Shown: positions 43,078 through 51,448, counted from the stretch's first letter. The stretch is DNA of 64,000 nt from Streptomyces colonosanans (GCF_001866645.1 NZ_MLYP01000039.1:216152-280151), one strand, 5' to 3'. Program-made: numbers and translations. The notes: a model not told the origin generated them from the letters alone.

Positions 43078-43317
43078 TCAGTTGAGGGTGATGCCGAACA
43101 GGTCGTGAAGGGCGTCGGTGCCGGGCGGGGGTACCCGGAGGGCGAGGCCGGCGCCGATGGGTTCGAGCCAGCCCGTGTTCGTCGCGTGCGCGCGTCTCGG
43201 CGCTGCTGCCCCAGCGCCCGAAGCCTCTCGAAGCTCAAGACGGCCTCCGCGCAGGAGCTGGCCGAGGCGGCGCTGACGATGACGTCGGTGGAGTGGCAGA
43301 AGGTCTACCTGCCGTAA
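43078..43317. pseudogene. Two gene scraps fused tail to tail of their starts
   Basis: Minus strand 43200-43078 encodes a protein end (NTGWLEPIGAGLALRVPPPG..LHDLFGITLN, stop). Plus strand ~43200-43317 encodes another (LSKLKTASAQELAEAALTMTSVEWQKVYLP, stop). Both have Streptomyces-like codon use but no starts; they meet near 43200, which looks like a deletion junction. Neither family is recognised. Confidence 0.45.
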
Positions 43318-43365
43318 AGCCTGGCCGCAGCCGAGCATCCATCGGAGCAGGTTAACGGCATGTCC

Positions 43366-43388
43366 TGCGTGAGCGATGCGTGAGCGGA
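43366..43388 (+). repeat. 23-bp direct repeat near element right end
   Basis: Identical to 39283-39305; about 113 bases inside attR. Confidence 0.6.
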
Positions 43389-43501
43389 CGGTTCAGCAAG
43401 AGGTGTCATGGAGCGGACCGCACATCACAGGCCGCGCGGCCTGACCGGGTGGTTCCGAACCTCGAAGGACCGTCCGGAACCACCCGGCAAGCCTTGGCCA
43501 G

Positions 43502-43549
43502 GACTTTTAATCCATTGGTTGTGGGTTCGAGTCCCACAGGGCCTACGGT
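43502..43549 (+). repeat. attR: 48-bp copy of tRNA-Lys 3' half
   Basis: Identical to 39146-39193. Lacks the tRNA 5' half, so it is not a gene. Similarity continues beyond the repeat (gcaggcgggctatacgccctctgacctgc in both, in the next ~30 bases). Confidence 0.9.
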
Positions 43550-43583
43550 TCGCAGGCGGGCTATACGCCCTCTGACCTGCGAC

Positions 43584-43621
43584 GCGGCGTCCGGGTCGGC
43601 TTCGGTCGGCCCGGACGCCGC
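43584..43621 (+). terminator. Displaced native terminator of tRNA-Lys (inferred)
   Basis: Perfect 12-bp arms gcggcgtccggg / cccggacgccgc around tcggcttcggtcgg. Lies 3' of attR exactly as its counterpart lies 3' of the tRNA. Confidence 0.7.
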
Positions 43622-43697
43622 GTCGTTCGGCCCCTGCGCGAGTGGGTGTGCGCCAGTGGCGCACGGTCCCTCGCCCGGGTGGGCGGCGCGCAGGGCG

Positions 43698-43960
43698 CTA
43701 CTCGCTCCTCAGCGCCGCCGCGGTCCTCGCCTTCGCCGCCCACCCCGCGGGCAGCAGCGCTCCCGCCGTGGTGATCACCAGGCCGCCCAGCACCAGACCG
43801 GTCAGTACCGGCAGCGAGTACACCGCCATGTCCGTCGCCGGGATCGCGGTGCCCGCCGTGTGGCCCATCACCGGCACCACCCACGTGTGCAGGGCCACAC
43901 CGACCGGCACGCCGGCCGCTGCGGCAACCGGCCCCCGCCGCGGATGCGCGCAGGCCGAGC
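43698..43960 (-). pseudogene. C-terminal fragment of FtsX-like ABC permease
   Basis: Ends at stop 43698 with VPVGVALHTWVVPVMGHTAGT.., LPVLTGLVLGGLVITTAGALLPAGWAAKARTAAALRSE, the last two helices of a MacB/FtsX-type permease. The N-terminal ~700 residues are absent; upstream is ribA. A relic, perhaps lost in rearrangements near the element. Confidence 0.75.
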
Positions 43961-43966
43961 CGCGGG

Positions 43967-44653
43967 TCAGCGCGCCGGCAGCTCGGTGAGCGGCAGGGTG
44001 TGCCGGGTATGGACCGCCTTCGCGCGGAGATAGCGAACGTTGTGGGCCGTGGTGAAGACGCCTGTGGGGACGCGCTCGGTGACCGTGAGGCCCAGGGCGC
44101 GGAGCTGGGAGGCCTTGTCGGGGTTGTTGGAGAGCAGGTCCAGGGTGTCGATGCCGAGGACGCGGAGCATCTGGGCGGCGGCCGTGTAGTCGCGGGCGTC
44201 CTCCGGCAGACCGAGCGCGGCGTTCGCCTCGTACGTGTCCAGGCCCTGGTCCTGGAGGGCGTAGGCGTCGAGCTTGTTGTAGAGGCCGATGCCGCGGCCC
44301 TCCTGGCGGAGGTAGAGCAGGACGCCGCCCCGGTCGGCGATGCGTTCCACCGCCTCGCGCAGCTGGGGACCGCAGTCGCAGCGGGCCGAGCCGAGGACGT
44401 CGCCGGTCAGGCACTCGGAGTGCAGCCGCACCAGCGGCGCGCGGTCGGCGGCGGGCTCGCCGAGGACCACCGCCACGTGCTCCAGGCCGTCGGTGAGGCC
44501 GTGGAAGGTGACCAGGTCGGACGTGACCGTGTAGCCGTCGCCGAAGCGGAGCGGGACCGTCACCCGGGTGCGGACCGTGGCGGTGGGGAGGCCGGTCGTG
44601 TCACTGCCGTCGGCGGCGGCACCGGATGCCGCGGCGTCGTGGGGGTCGCACAT
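43967..44653 (-). CDS. ribA: GTP cyclohydrolase II
   Basis: First step of riboflavin-type pathways: GTP to the 2,5-diamino-pyrimidinone. 228 residues. Zn site C-x10-C-x-C in SECLTGDVLGSARCDCGPQL, catalytic LRQEGRGIGLYNKLDAY, GLPEDARDY, LLSNNPDK. Stand-alone RibA without the RibB half. Divergent from an inverted RibD-like enzyme, so the two catalyse consecutive steps; no lumazine or riboflavin synthase gene is nearby. Confidence 0.95.
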   Translation of the reverse strand: MCDPHDAAASGAAADGSDTTGLPTATVRTRVTVPLRFGDGYTVTSDLVTFHGLTDGLEHVAVVLGEPAADRAPLVRLHSECLTGDVLGSARCDCGPQLREAVERIADRGGVLLYLRQEGRGIGLYNKLDAYALQDQGLDTYEANAALGLPEDARDYTAAAQMLRVLGIDTLDLLSNNPDKASQLRALGLTVTERVPTGVFTTAHNVRYLRAKAVHTRHTLPLTELPAR

Positions 44654-44842
44654 GTCGGTCGTCCTTCACCGGGCCGGCGGGTAGCGGTTGCGGAGGATGC
44701 GCCCCATGCTCCGGAGCTTCGGAAGATTTGTAGCGCGCCTCGGTCGGAGACTGTAATCAACCGCCTGAGCCCGCCCGGATCCCGGCCTGCAGACCCTGAT
44801 CACCGCAGTCCCCCCGGAGCCCGACCACTGGAGCGCGCCCCC

Positions 44843-45991
44843 ATGGCCCATCCCTACGTCCTGTTGTCCGCCGCCGTCTCCCTCGACGGTTTCCTGGACG
44901 ACGCCGGCCCCGAGCGGCTCCTGCTGTCCGGGCCGGAGGACTTCGACCGGGTCGACGAGGTACGGGCGGGCAGCGACGCGATCCTCGTCGGCGCGGGCAC
45001 GCTGCGCACCGACAACCCGCGCCTGCTGGTCGGCTCCGCCGAGCGGCGCGCGGCCCGGACCGCCGCCGGGCTGCCGGAGTATCCGCTGAAGGCCACGGTC
45101 AGCGCGTCCGGAGACCTGGACCCCGGTGCCCGCTTCTGGCACACGGGCGGCGCGAAGATCGTCTATACGACGGACAGGGGCGCGCAGCGGCTGCACGGGC
45201 TGCTGCCGGCGGACGTGGAGGTAGCCGCGCTGGGCCCCGAGGTGGAGTGGCGGGCCGTGCTCGCGCACCTCGGGGACGCCAAGGGCGTACGGCGGCTGAT
45301 GGTCGAGGGCGGCGGGCGCGTGCACACGCAGCTGCTCCAGCAGGGCCTCGCGGACGAGCTGCAACTCGTGGTGGCGCCGCTGTTCGTGGGGGACACGGAC
45401 GCGCCGCGGATGTTCGGGCCCGGCGCGTACCCGCCGGGACGGATGCGGCTGGTGGAGACGCGGCCGGTCGGGGATGTCGTGCTGATGCGGTACGTCCCCA
45501 CGGCGCCCGGCACCGGGAGGCAGGCCTGTGCCGCGGACCGGCGGTGGATGGAGACGGCCTGCGAGCTGGCGGTGCAGTGTCCGCCCTCCCGCACGGCGTT
45601 CAGCGTCGGGGCGGTGATCGTCGCGGCCGACGGGACGGAGCTGGCACGGGCGCACTCGCGGGAGGGCGGCGATCCCGTGGTCCACGCGGAGGAGGCGGCG
45701 CTGGCGAAGCTCGACCCGGCGGACCCCCGGTTGGCCACCGCCACGGTGTACAGCAGCCTGGAGCCGTGCGCCCGCCGCGCCTCCCGGCCCGCGCCCTGCG
45801 CCCGGCTGATCCTCGACGCCGGGGTGCGGCGGGTGGTCACGGCGTGGCGCGAGCCGGACACGTTCGTGACGGCGGCCGACGGGAGCGGGGTGCTGGCCGC
45901 GGAGGGGGCGGACGTGGTGGTCCTGCCGGAGTACGAGCAGCGGGCGAAGGCCCCGAATACCCATCTGCTGCCCCCGCCCGGCCACTCCTGA
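44843..45991 (+). CDS. RibD-like reductase-deaminase with inverted domain order
   Basis: 382 residues from ATG 44843. N-terminal half is a dihydrofolate-reductase-like RibD reductase (YVLLSAAVSLDGFLDD, SDAILVGAGTLRTDNPRL, LMVEGGGRVHTQLLQQGLADEL). C-terminal half is a cytidine-deaminase-fold domain: HAEEAALAKL (HAE), EPCARRASRPAPCARLILDAGVRRVV (PC..C zinc site). Canonical RibD has deaminase first, then reductase; here the order is reversed. Together with divergent ribA it should make the ribitylaminopyrimidine intermediate, possibly for a specialised flavin/deazaflavin or for riboflavin itself. Confidence 0.88.
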   Translation: MAHPYVLLSAAVSLDGFLDDAGPERLLLSGPEDFDRVDEVRAGSDAILVGAGTLRTDNPRLLVGSAERRAARTAAGLPEYPLKATVSASGDLDPGARFWHTGGAKIVYTTDRGAQRLHGLLPADVEVAALGPEVEWRAVLAHLGDAKGVRRLMVEGGGRVHTQLLQQGLADELQLVVAPLFVGDTDAPRMFGPGAYPPGRMRLVETRPVGDVVLMRYVPTAPGTGRQACAADRRWMETACELAVQCPPSRTAFSVGAVIVAADGTELARAHSREGGDPVVHAEEAALAKLDPADPRLATATVYSSLEPCARRASRPAPCARLILDAGVRRVVTAWREPDTFVTAADGSGVLAAEGADVVVLPEYEQRAKAPNTHLLPPPGHS

Positions 45992-46108
45992 CGGCCCCGG
46001 CACGGCGCTGCCGGGACCCCGTGGGCGGCCGGGAAGCGCTGGTGGAGGGTGGTGGGGTGAAACCCGTGCACAGAGTGTCCCGCGCATGGCGTACACTGGA
46101 ATCACCGA

Positions 46109-46182
46109 CGCGGGGTGGAGCAGCTCGGTAGCTCGCTGGGCTCATAACCCAGAGGTCGCAGGTTCAAATCCTGTCCCCGCTA
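46109..46182 (+). tRNA. Initiator tRNA-fMet (anticodon CAU)
   Basis: 74 bases, CGCGGGG 5' and CCCCGCT 3' leaving the first base pair unformed (C1 x T72), and three G:C pairs in the anticodon stem (CTGGG/CCCAG) with loop CTCATAA: both are initiator marks. T-loop GGTTCAAATCC. A gtacact element 16 bases upstream of the 5' end may be its -10 box. Confidence 0.95.
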
Positions 46183-46189
46183 CTGATGG

Positions 46190-46225
46190 CCGAGGGCCGG
46201 AGTCCGAAAGGATTCCGGCCCTCGG
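46190..46225 (+). terminator. Terminator of tRNA-fMet
   Basis: Perfect 12-bp stem (ccgagggccgga / tccggccctcgg) with a 12-base loop, 7 bases after the tRNA. Confidence 0.85.
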
Positions 46226-46465
46226 TGCATTCCCCTGGCCCCGGTGCACGACCACCGGTTCTCCCGTCGTACGTGCGCCGGACCGCAGCGGCCGCAGCCC
46301 GCCTTCCTTGATCCCGCCACCTCGCCGGCCGTCCGCACCCTTCCCGGGCCGGGCGCCCTGTCGGCCGCCGCCACGGACGGCGTGACCCTGCCCGGCGCCC
46401 ACCGCGCCCGGCATCTTTCATCGTTGTCACGTGGCGTGAGCGAACGACGCCACTCCGCATAACAA

Positions 46466-46480
46466 TTGACGTACCGTCAA
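46466..46480. promoter_or_regulatory. ttgacg-tac-cgtcaa inverted repeat ahead of riboswitch
   Basis: Perfect 6-bp arms in an AT-richer stretch (cataacaattgacg). It may combine a -35 hexamer (TTGACG) with an operator for the riboswitch-LytM transcript. The remainder of 46226-46650 shows no gene. Confidence 0.35.
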
Positions 46481-46654
46481 ACACGGTGAGGTGGCTGAGG
46501 TGTGGTCAACTCGCCCACTTTCCACCGTTCATGAGGTGAAAGTCCTGGCCAAGGGCGTCGACGATCTGTCCGAGCGACTTGGAATACAGCCCTCGCGTCT
46601 ATTAACGTTCGATAACGCAGCGCGGTCGTCCCAGCCGTCACAAGAGGCGGCTCC

Positions 46655-46806
46655 GCGTGCGTATGCCGAATCCCGTGAGGGAACCGGGGAACCACCATCT
46701 TGGGGTGAATCGAGCGGATGCCGCCGTGGAGGCACGGCCGGTATACGCGCGTAGGAGACCTTCCTGCTCCGAACCCGTCAGCTAACCCGGTAGGCGAGAC
46801 GGAAGG
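46655..46806 (+). ncRNA. ydaO/yuaA-type cyclic di-AMP riboswitch
   Basis: Contains the conserved blocks of the ydaO class: ggggaacca, ggggtgaatc near 46694, then ctgctccgaacccgtcagctaacccggtaggcgagacggaagg-type 3' block at 46766-46804 (shown here in part: ccgtcagctaacc). It ends about 17 bases before the start of a LytM-family peptidase gene. In Streptomyces this class turns cell-wall hydrolase genes off when c-di-AMP is high. 5' boundary approximate. Confidence 0.85.
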
Positions 46807-46822
46807 AAAGGAGTGCGCCCAC

Positions 46823-47860
46823 GTGGCGTCCAACCGGCCTGCCCAGAGTTCCTCGTTCGCTCCCCGTACCGACGAAGGTCCGTGGGAGGAGTGGAGCCCC
46901 ACGGAGGAATCCGTCCGTCCCGTCCGCGGCAGGCACCGCGTCGGCAAGCAGCGCGGGGGCGGCCTCGCGCGCAGCTCCACCGTTCTGGGTGTCGGCGTGA
47001 TAGCCGCCGTCGGCGCGGGCGGCATGGCCAGCGCGCAGAGCGGCAAGCCGCCGGTTTCCATCTCCCTGCCGGACCTGTCCTCGGTCACGCACTCCGCCAA
47101 GGCCTTTATCGGCGAGGACAGCGAAACCCCCAAGGGCTCCGCCACCGTCCTCAGCGACGCCGGCCTGACCACCACCGACGCCACCTCGGGTGCCACGGAC
47201 GCGGGCGAGGCGCTGCGCGCCCGGATCATGCAGCAGGCCGAGTCCCAGCAGGACCAGGTCGACCAGGAGGCCGCCCGGACCGCGGAGGCGGCCGCAGCGC
47301 AGAAGGCCGCCGAGGTTGCGGCCCAGGCGCAGGAAGAAGCGAAGGCCAAGGTCGCCGCCGAGAAGAAGAAGGCGGAGGAGGCCAAGAAGAGAGCCGAGGA
47401 GAAGGCCAAGGAGGAGGCCAGGAAGAAGGCCGAGGAGGCGCGGCTTGCCGCACTGGCCAAGCAGTACTCCCTGCCGACTTCCTCGTACACCCTGACCTCG
47501 CACTTCGGCGTCCCCGGCACCATGTGGGCCTCGGGCCACCACACCGGCCTCGACTTCGCCGCGCCCACGGGCACGCTCCTCAAGGCGATCCACACCGGCA
47601 CCATCACCGAGGCGGGCTGGGCCGGCGCGTACGGCTACCGCACGGTCCTCACTCTCGACGACGGCACCGAGCTGTGGTACTGCCACCAGTCCTCGATCGG
47701 CGTCAGCGCCGGCCAGAAGGTCAACACGGGTGACGTCATCGGGCGTGTGGGTGCGACCGGCAACGTGACCGGGCCGCATCTGCACCTGGAGGTCCACACG
47801 AGCGGCGGCGACACGGTCGACCCGCTGGCGTGGCTGCAGAACAAGGGCATCAACCCCTGA
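46823..47860 (+). CDS. Secreted M23 (LytM) cell-wall endopeptidase
   Basis: 345 residues from GTG 46823 (ASNRPAQSSSF..). N-terminal basic region, hydrophobic signal/anchor (STVLGVGVIAAVGAGGMASAQ, ~52-72), long Ala/Lys/Glu coiled-coil (~130-225), then the M23 domain: GHHTGLDFAAPTGT (HxxxD zinc ligands), WYCHQSS and GPHLHLEVH (HxH). Cleaves peptidoglycan cross-bridges or stems. Control by the upstream ydaO riboswitch fits a role in wall remodelling during development or spore germination. Confidence 0.93.
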   Translation: MASNRPAQSSSFAPRTDEGPWEEWSPTEESVRPVRGRHRVGKQRGGGLARSSTVLGVGVIAAVGAGGMASAQSGKPPVSISLPDLSSVTHSAKAFIGEDSETPKGSATVLSDAGLTTTDATSGATDAGEALRARIMQQAESQQDQVDQEAARTAEAAAAQKAAEVAAQAQEEAKAKVAAEKKKAEEAKKRAEEKAKEEARKKAEEARLAALAKQYSLPTSSYTLTSHFGVPGTMWASGHHTGLDFAAPTGTLLKAIHTGTITEAGWAGAYGYRTVLTLDDGTELWYCHQSSIGVSAGQKVNTGDVIGRVGATGNVTGPHLHLEVHTSGGDTVDPLAWLQNKGINP

Positions 47861-47912
47861 GAGCAGGGGCCCCGAGACCCTGACACGTAACGCACCTCCG
47901 ATCCCCGGCGGT

Positions 47913-47938
47913 CCTGACGGCGACCCCCCGACGTCAGG
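47913..47938 (+). terminator. Probable terminator of the LytM gene
   Basis: 7-bp stem cctgacg/cgtcagg, 52 bases after the stop; modest stability. Confidence 0.45.
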
Positions 47939-48046
47939 GCTGCCGGTCAGGTGTTCCCGGACCGGAAACGCGTGAGTCCGCTTGTTTACGGGAACTTTGC
48001 GGCCACCCCGGAAGGCACAGCTCCGGTTCGGGTGTTGACCTTGGGT

Positions 48047-48991
48047 ATGACTTCTCTTCGCAAGCTCGGTTCTTCGGACCTCGAGGTCTTCCCGCTCTCC
48101 CTCGGCGGCAATGTCTTCGGCTGGACCGCCGACGAGGCGCAGTCCTTCGCCGTGCTCGACGCGTACGCGGCGGCGGGCGGCAACTTCGTCGACACGGCCG
48201 ACGTGTACTCGGCATGGGCTCCCGGCAACAAGGGCGGCGAGTCCGAGACCATCATCGGCAACTGGGTGAAGGCGCGCGGCAACCGCTCCGACGTCGTCAT
48301 CGCCACCAAGGTCGGCCAGCACCCCGACCACCAGGGGCTCACCGCCGACACCATCAAGGCCGCGGCCGACGCGTCCCTGCGCCGCCTGGGCAGCGACTAC
48401 ATCGACCTTTACTACACGCACTTCGACCGGCCGGAAATTCCGGTCGAGGAGATCATCGGCGCGCTCGACGACCTGGTGAAGGCGGGCAAGGTGCGCGCCA
48501 TCGGCGCCTCCAACATCTCCGCAGAGCGCCTTCAGGAGTCCCTGGAGTTCTCCGACCGAGAGGGCCTGGCGCGGTACGCGGCGCTGCAGCCGCACTACAA
48601 CCTGGTCTCCCGTGACACGTACGAGGGGGAGCTGCGAGACGTCGCCTCCCGCGCCGGCCTGGCGGCCGTCCCGTACTACGCCCTCGCGTCCGGGTTCCTG
48701 ACCGGAAAGTACCGGCCGGGCGCCACGGTGGACTCGGCGCGGGCGGAGGGCGCGGGCAAGCACCTGGAGACGGAGCGCGGACGGCGTGTCCTGGCGGCCC
48801 TCGACGAGGTCGCGCAGGCGCGGGGCGCGCAGCTCGCGACGGTGGCCCTGGCATGGCTGGCGGCCCGGCCGACGGTCGTGGCACCGATCGCCTCCGCCCG
48901 CACGGTGGAGCAGCTGCCGGCACTGCTGGCGGTGCGGGACCTGGCGCTGACGGACGAGGAGTTGAAGCTCCTCACGGAGGCGTCCGCGTAG
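48047..48991 (+). CDS. Aldo/keto reductase
   Basis: 314 residues from ATG 48047. TIM-barrel AKR with the tetrad visible: Asp in NFVDTADVYSAW, Tyr in the same segment, Lys in VIATKVGQH, His in YYTHFDRP. NADPH site near VVAPIASARTVEQL. YajO/YhdN-like; the natural substrate is unknown. Stands alone between the LytM gene and the convergent PrsW gene. Confidence 0.92.
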   Translation: MTSLRKLGSSDLEVFPLSLGGNVFGWTADEAQSFAVLDAYAAAGGNFVDTADVYSAWAPGNKGGESETIIGNWVKARGNRSDVVIATKVGQHPDHQGLTADTIKAAADASLRRLGSDYIDLYYTHFDRPEIPVEEIIGALDDLVKAGKVRAIGASNISAERLQESLEFSDREGLARYAALQPHYNLVSRDTYEGELRDVASRAGLAAVPYYALASGFLTGKYRPGATVDSARAEGAGKHLETERGRRVLAALDEVAQARGAQLATVALAWLAARPTVVAPIASARTVEQLPALLAVRDLALTDEELKLLTEASA

Positions 48992-49057
48992 CGGGATCGC
49001 CCTTCGCCACGACGGTGATCGGCCGTGGCGGCCGAATCCGGCGGCGCCGAACCGGCC

Positions 49058-50467
49058 TCAGCCCTGTGCGCGATACGGGTTGTACCCGGGATACGGCGCC
49101 GTCGGCCCGTGCGTCGACGGCCCGTACCCCGCCTGCCCGTGCCCCGCCTGCCCGTGCCCCGCCTGCCCGTATGCCGTCGGTCCATACGGCGGCGCCCCGT
49201 ACACCGGTATGTGCCCGTATCCCGGCCACACCGGCGGTGCCATCCTCGGGAGAGCCGTCCGTGCCGCGTACGCCAGCGCGGGCCGTGCCACCTCTCGCCG
49301 TGCCCACAGCCCGGAGAGCAGCTCCCGTTCCCGTACGACGAAATCGGCCCCCGCGCGACCCCGGCGCCCCTGGCGGCGCAGGAACGCCAGCGACGTCGCG
49401 TACGCCTCGTACTCCGCGACCGAGCGCGCCGCCGCCTTCCCGAAGTGGTGACCCGCGTACTCCCGGGCCAGCCGACGCGCCCGCAGGGAGCCGAGGACGA
49501 ACGGCTCCGCCTGCCCCAGCCATCCCGCGGCCACATACGGCGGCAGCTCCTCCCGCACGGTCCGCAGCTCCCGCTGCCGTGTCCAGATGACCAGCCAGGT
49601 CAGCAGCCCGAACGCGGGCACCATGAACGACGCGTACACCCCGAAGAACCCGTACTTGCCGAACGTCGACGACCCGTTCCACAGGGCGTGCATGCCCATC
49701 GCCAGCAGCAGTCCGACCAGCGGAACCAGAACCCGGCGCGCGTGCCGGCGCTCCCCCGAGAGCGCGGCGACGCCGAAACCGATGCCGGTGAGCACGGTGA
49801 ACAGCGGATGCGCGAAGGGCGACATCACCACGCGGACGAAGAACGTTGCGGCCGTCACGGACGCCAGCCCGTGCCCCCCGCTCAGCTGGTCCGTACCGAA
49901 GGCCGTGCCCAGGTAGAGGATGTTCTCGGTGAAGGCGAAGCCGGTCGCGGTGACCCCGGCTATCACCACCCCGTCGACGATCCCGGTGAAGTCCCTTCTG
50001 CGGAAGAGGAAGACCAGCAGCACGGCCGCGGCCTTCGCCGACTCCTCGACGACGGGCGCTATGACGGTCGCGCCGAGCGTGTCGGCACCGCTCGGATCGG
50101 CGGTCGCGGTCGCTATCCATCGGGTCGCGAAACTGTTCGCGACGATGGCTATGAGCGCGGCCGCGCACGCGCCCCACGCGAAGGCGAAGAGCAGATTGCG
50201 CCAGGGGCCCGGCTCGACCCGGTCCAGCCACCGGAACGCGGCGACGAGCAGCGGCACGGGCAGGACCGCGAGGCCCAGCCCGACCAGGAACCCCTCGGTG
50301 CCGGTCTGCTGCCGAACGAGGGCGAGGATGACGAGCCCGGAGAGCGCGAGGAGCGTGATCAGCGCCCCGTACCGCACCCACCGCCGCTGCCACCAGTGCG
50401 CGTGGCCGGGCGTGTTCCCGCCGGCGTCGCCTTCGGGGTGCGTCGGATACGGGGGACAGATGGCCAC
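49058..50467 (-). CDS. PrsW-family intramembrane metalloprotease
   Basis: 469 residues from GTG 50467. Seven to nine membrane helices in residues 30-305. PrsW motifs: VVEESAKAAAVL (EExxK), GFAFTENILYL, SPFAHPLFTVLTGIG and AMGMHALWNGSS, the presumed zinc site. PrsW cleaves anti-sigma factors at the membrane in Bacillus. The ~150-residue cytoplasmic tail ends in Gly/Tyr-rich repeats (GQAGHGQAGHGQAGYG), encoded by short DNA repeats at 49125-49175. Target unknown. Confidence 0.9.
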   Translation of the reverse strand: MAICPPYPTHPEGDAGGNTPGHAHWWQRRWVRYGALITLLALSGLVILALVRQQTGTEGFLVGLGLAVLPVPLLVAAFRWLDRVEPGPWRNLLFAFAWGACAAALIAIVANSFATRWIATATADPSGADTLGATVIAPVVEESAKAAAVLLVFLFRRRDFTGIVDGVVIAGVTATGFAFTENILYLGTAFGTDQLSGGHGLASVTAATFFVRVVMSPFAHPLFTVLTGIGFGVAALSGERRHARRVLVPLVGLLLAMGMHALWNGSSTFGKYGFFGVYASFMVPAFGLLTWLVIWTRQRELRTVREELPPYVAAGWLGQAEPFVLGSLRARRLAREYAGHHFGKAAARSVAEYEAYATSLAFLRRQGRRGRAGADFVVRERELLSGLWARREVARPALAYAARTALPRMAPPVWPGYGHIPVYGAPPYGPTAYGQAGHGQAGHGQAGYGPSTHGPTAPYPGYNPYRAQG

Positions 50468-50530
50468 GGCATCGACCCTAACGAGACAGGGGCGCCGCCC
50501 GCGATGGTGCCCGGTGGGTACGTGGGGCGC

Positions 50531-51388
50531 TCAGTCGCCGGCGGAAGGCCCGCCCCGGTGCGGTACGCGGCGGAACAGCAGGTCGTTCACGACATGACCC
50601 TTGTCCAGTCCCTGGCCTTCGAAACGGGTCAGCGGCCGGAACTCGGGCCGTGGCGCGTAACCGCCGTCCGGCTGGGTGTTCTCGAAGTCCGGGTGCGCGG
50701 TGAGCACCTCGAGCATCTGCTCGGCGTACGGCTCCCAGTCCGTCGCGCAGTGCACCAGCGCGCCCGGCCTGAGGCGGCTCGCGGCCAGCGCGAGGAACTC
50801 GGGCTGGATGAGCCGCCGCTTGTGGTGGCGCTTCTTGGGCCAGGGGTCGGGGAAGTAGACGCGCAGTCCGTCGAGACTGTCCGGTGCGAGCATCTCCCGC
50901 AGCAGGATGATCGCGTCTCCGTTTCCGACGCGGATGTTGGCCAGTCGGTTCCGGTCCGCGAGGGTCAGCAGATTGCCCTGGCCCGGGGTGTGCACGTCGA
51001 CCGCGAGGATGTTGGTGTCCGGGGCGTCGGCGGCCATCCGCGCGGTGGCCTCGCCCATGCCGAACCCGATCTCCAGGACGACGGGGTTGGTGTTCCCGAA
51101 CAGCTCGGAAAGATCCACGATCCGCTGCCCGTCGATGTCCAGCCCCCAGGTGGGCCACAGCCGCTGCAGGGCGTCCGCCTGCCCGGCCGTCACCCGGCTG
51201 CGCCGCGGCTGAAAACTCCGGATCCGCCGTTCGAAGTGCGACCCGGCGGGATCGGCCTTCGGCCCGTCGGGGAACCGCGGCTCCCCCTTGGCCCGGGCGC
51301 CGCGGACGGACGCGGCGGGGGTACGCGGGGGCCGACCGGCGAGGGCGGCCTCGGGGTCTTCGGTGGCGAAGTCAAGGGAGTCAGACAC
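50531..51388 (-). CDS. trmB: tRNA (guanine-N7-)-methyltransferase
   Basis: Methylates G46 of tRNA with SAM. 285 residues; a disordered N-terminal extension of ~65 residues precedes the methyltransferase core: VVLEIGFGMGEATARMA (SAM loop), VDVHTPGQGNLL, LRVYFPDPWPKKRHHKRRL (family signature), CATDWEPYAEQML, TRFEGQGL. Sixty-three bases upstream (in its reading direction downstream of the PrsW gap) from the PrsW gene. Confidence 0.96.
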   Translation of the reverse strand: MSDSLDFATEDPEAALAGRPPRTPAASVRGARAKGEPRFPDGPKADPAGSHFERRIRSFQPRRSRVTAGQADALQRLWPTWGLDIDGQRIVDLSELFGNTNPVVLEIGFGMGEATARMAADAPDTNILAVDVHTPGQGNLLTLADRNRLANIRVGNGDAIILLREMLAPDSLDGLRVYFPDPWPKKRHHKRRLIQPEFLALAASRLRPGALVHCATDWEPYAEQMLEVLTAHPDFENTQPDGGYAPRPEFRPLTRFEGQGLDKGHVVNDLLFRRVPHRGGPSAGD

Positions 51389-51448
51389 AGTGGCATCAAT
51401 TTTACGGGGCCGCCGCCCGCGGCCGGTCCGCCGCGGGGCCGGAGGGCC

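Larger units (their letters stand above)
39146..43549. mobile_element. 4.4-kb integrative element at tRNA-Lys with defence-like cargo
   Basis: Bounded by 48-bp direct repeats of the tRNA-Lys 3' end (39146-39193 and 43502-43549). Contents from left: terminator hairpin copy, degraded tyrosine integrase (minus), three-gene TIR-like cassette (plus), a membrane-anchored Rossmann-like protein (minus) and two gene scraps near the right end. No replication, excision or transfer genes are visible, so it is probably fixed in place. The cargo frames are intact while the integrase is broken, which suggests the cargo is what is being kept. Confidence 0.85.

Noticed and set aside
43502..43574. Second tRNA-Lys gene
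   Set aside because: Only the 3' half is present; the 5' acceptor and D-arm are missing, so it is an att copy.
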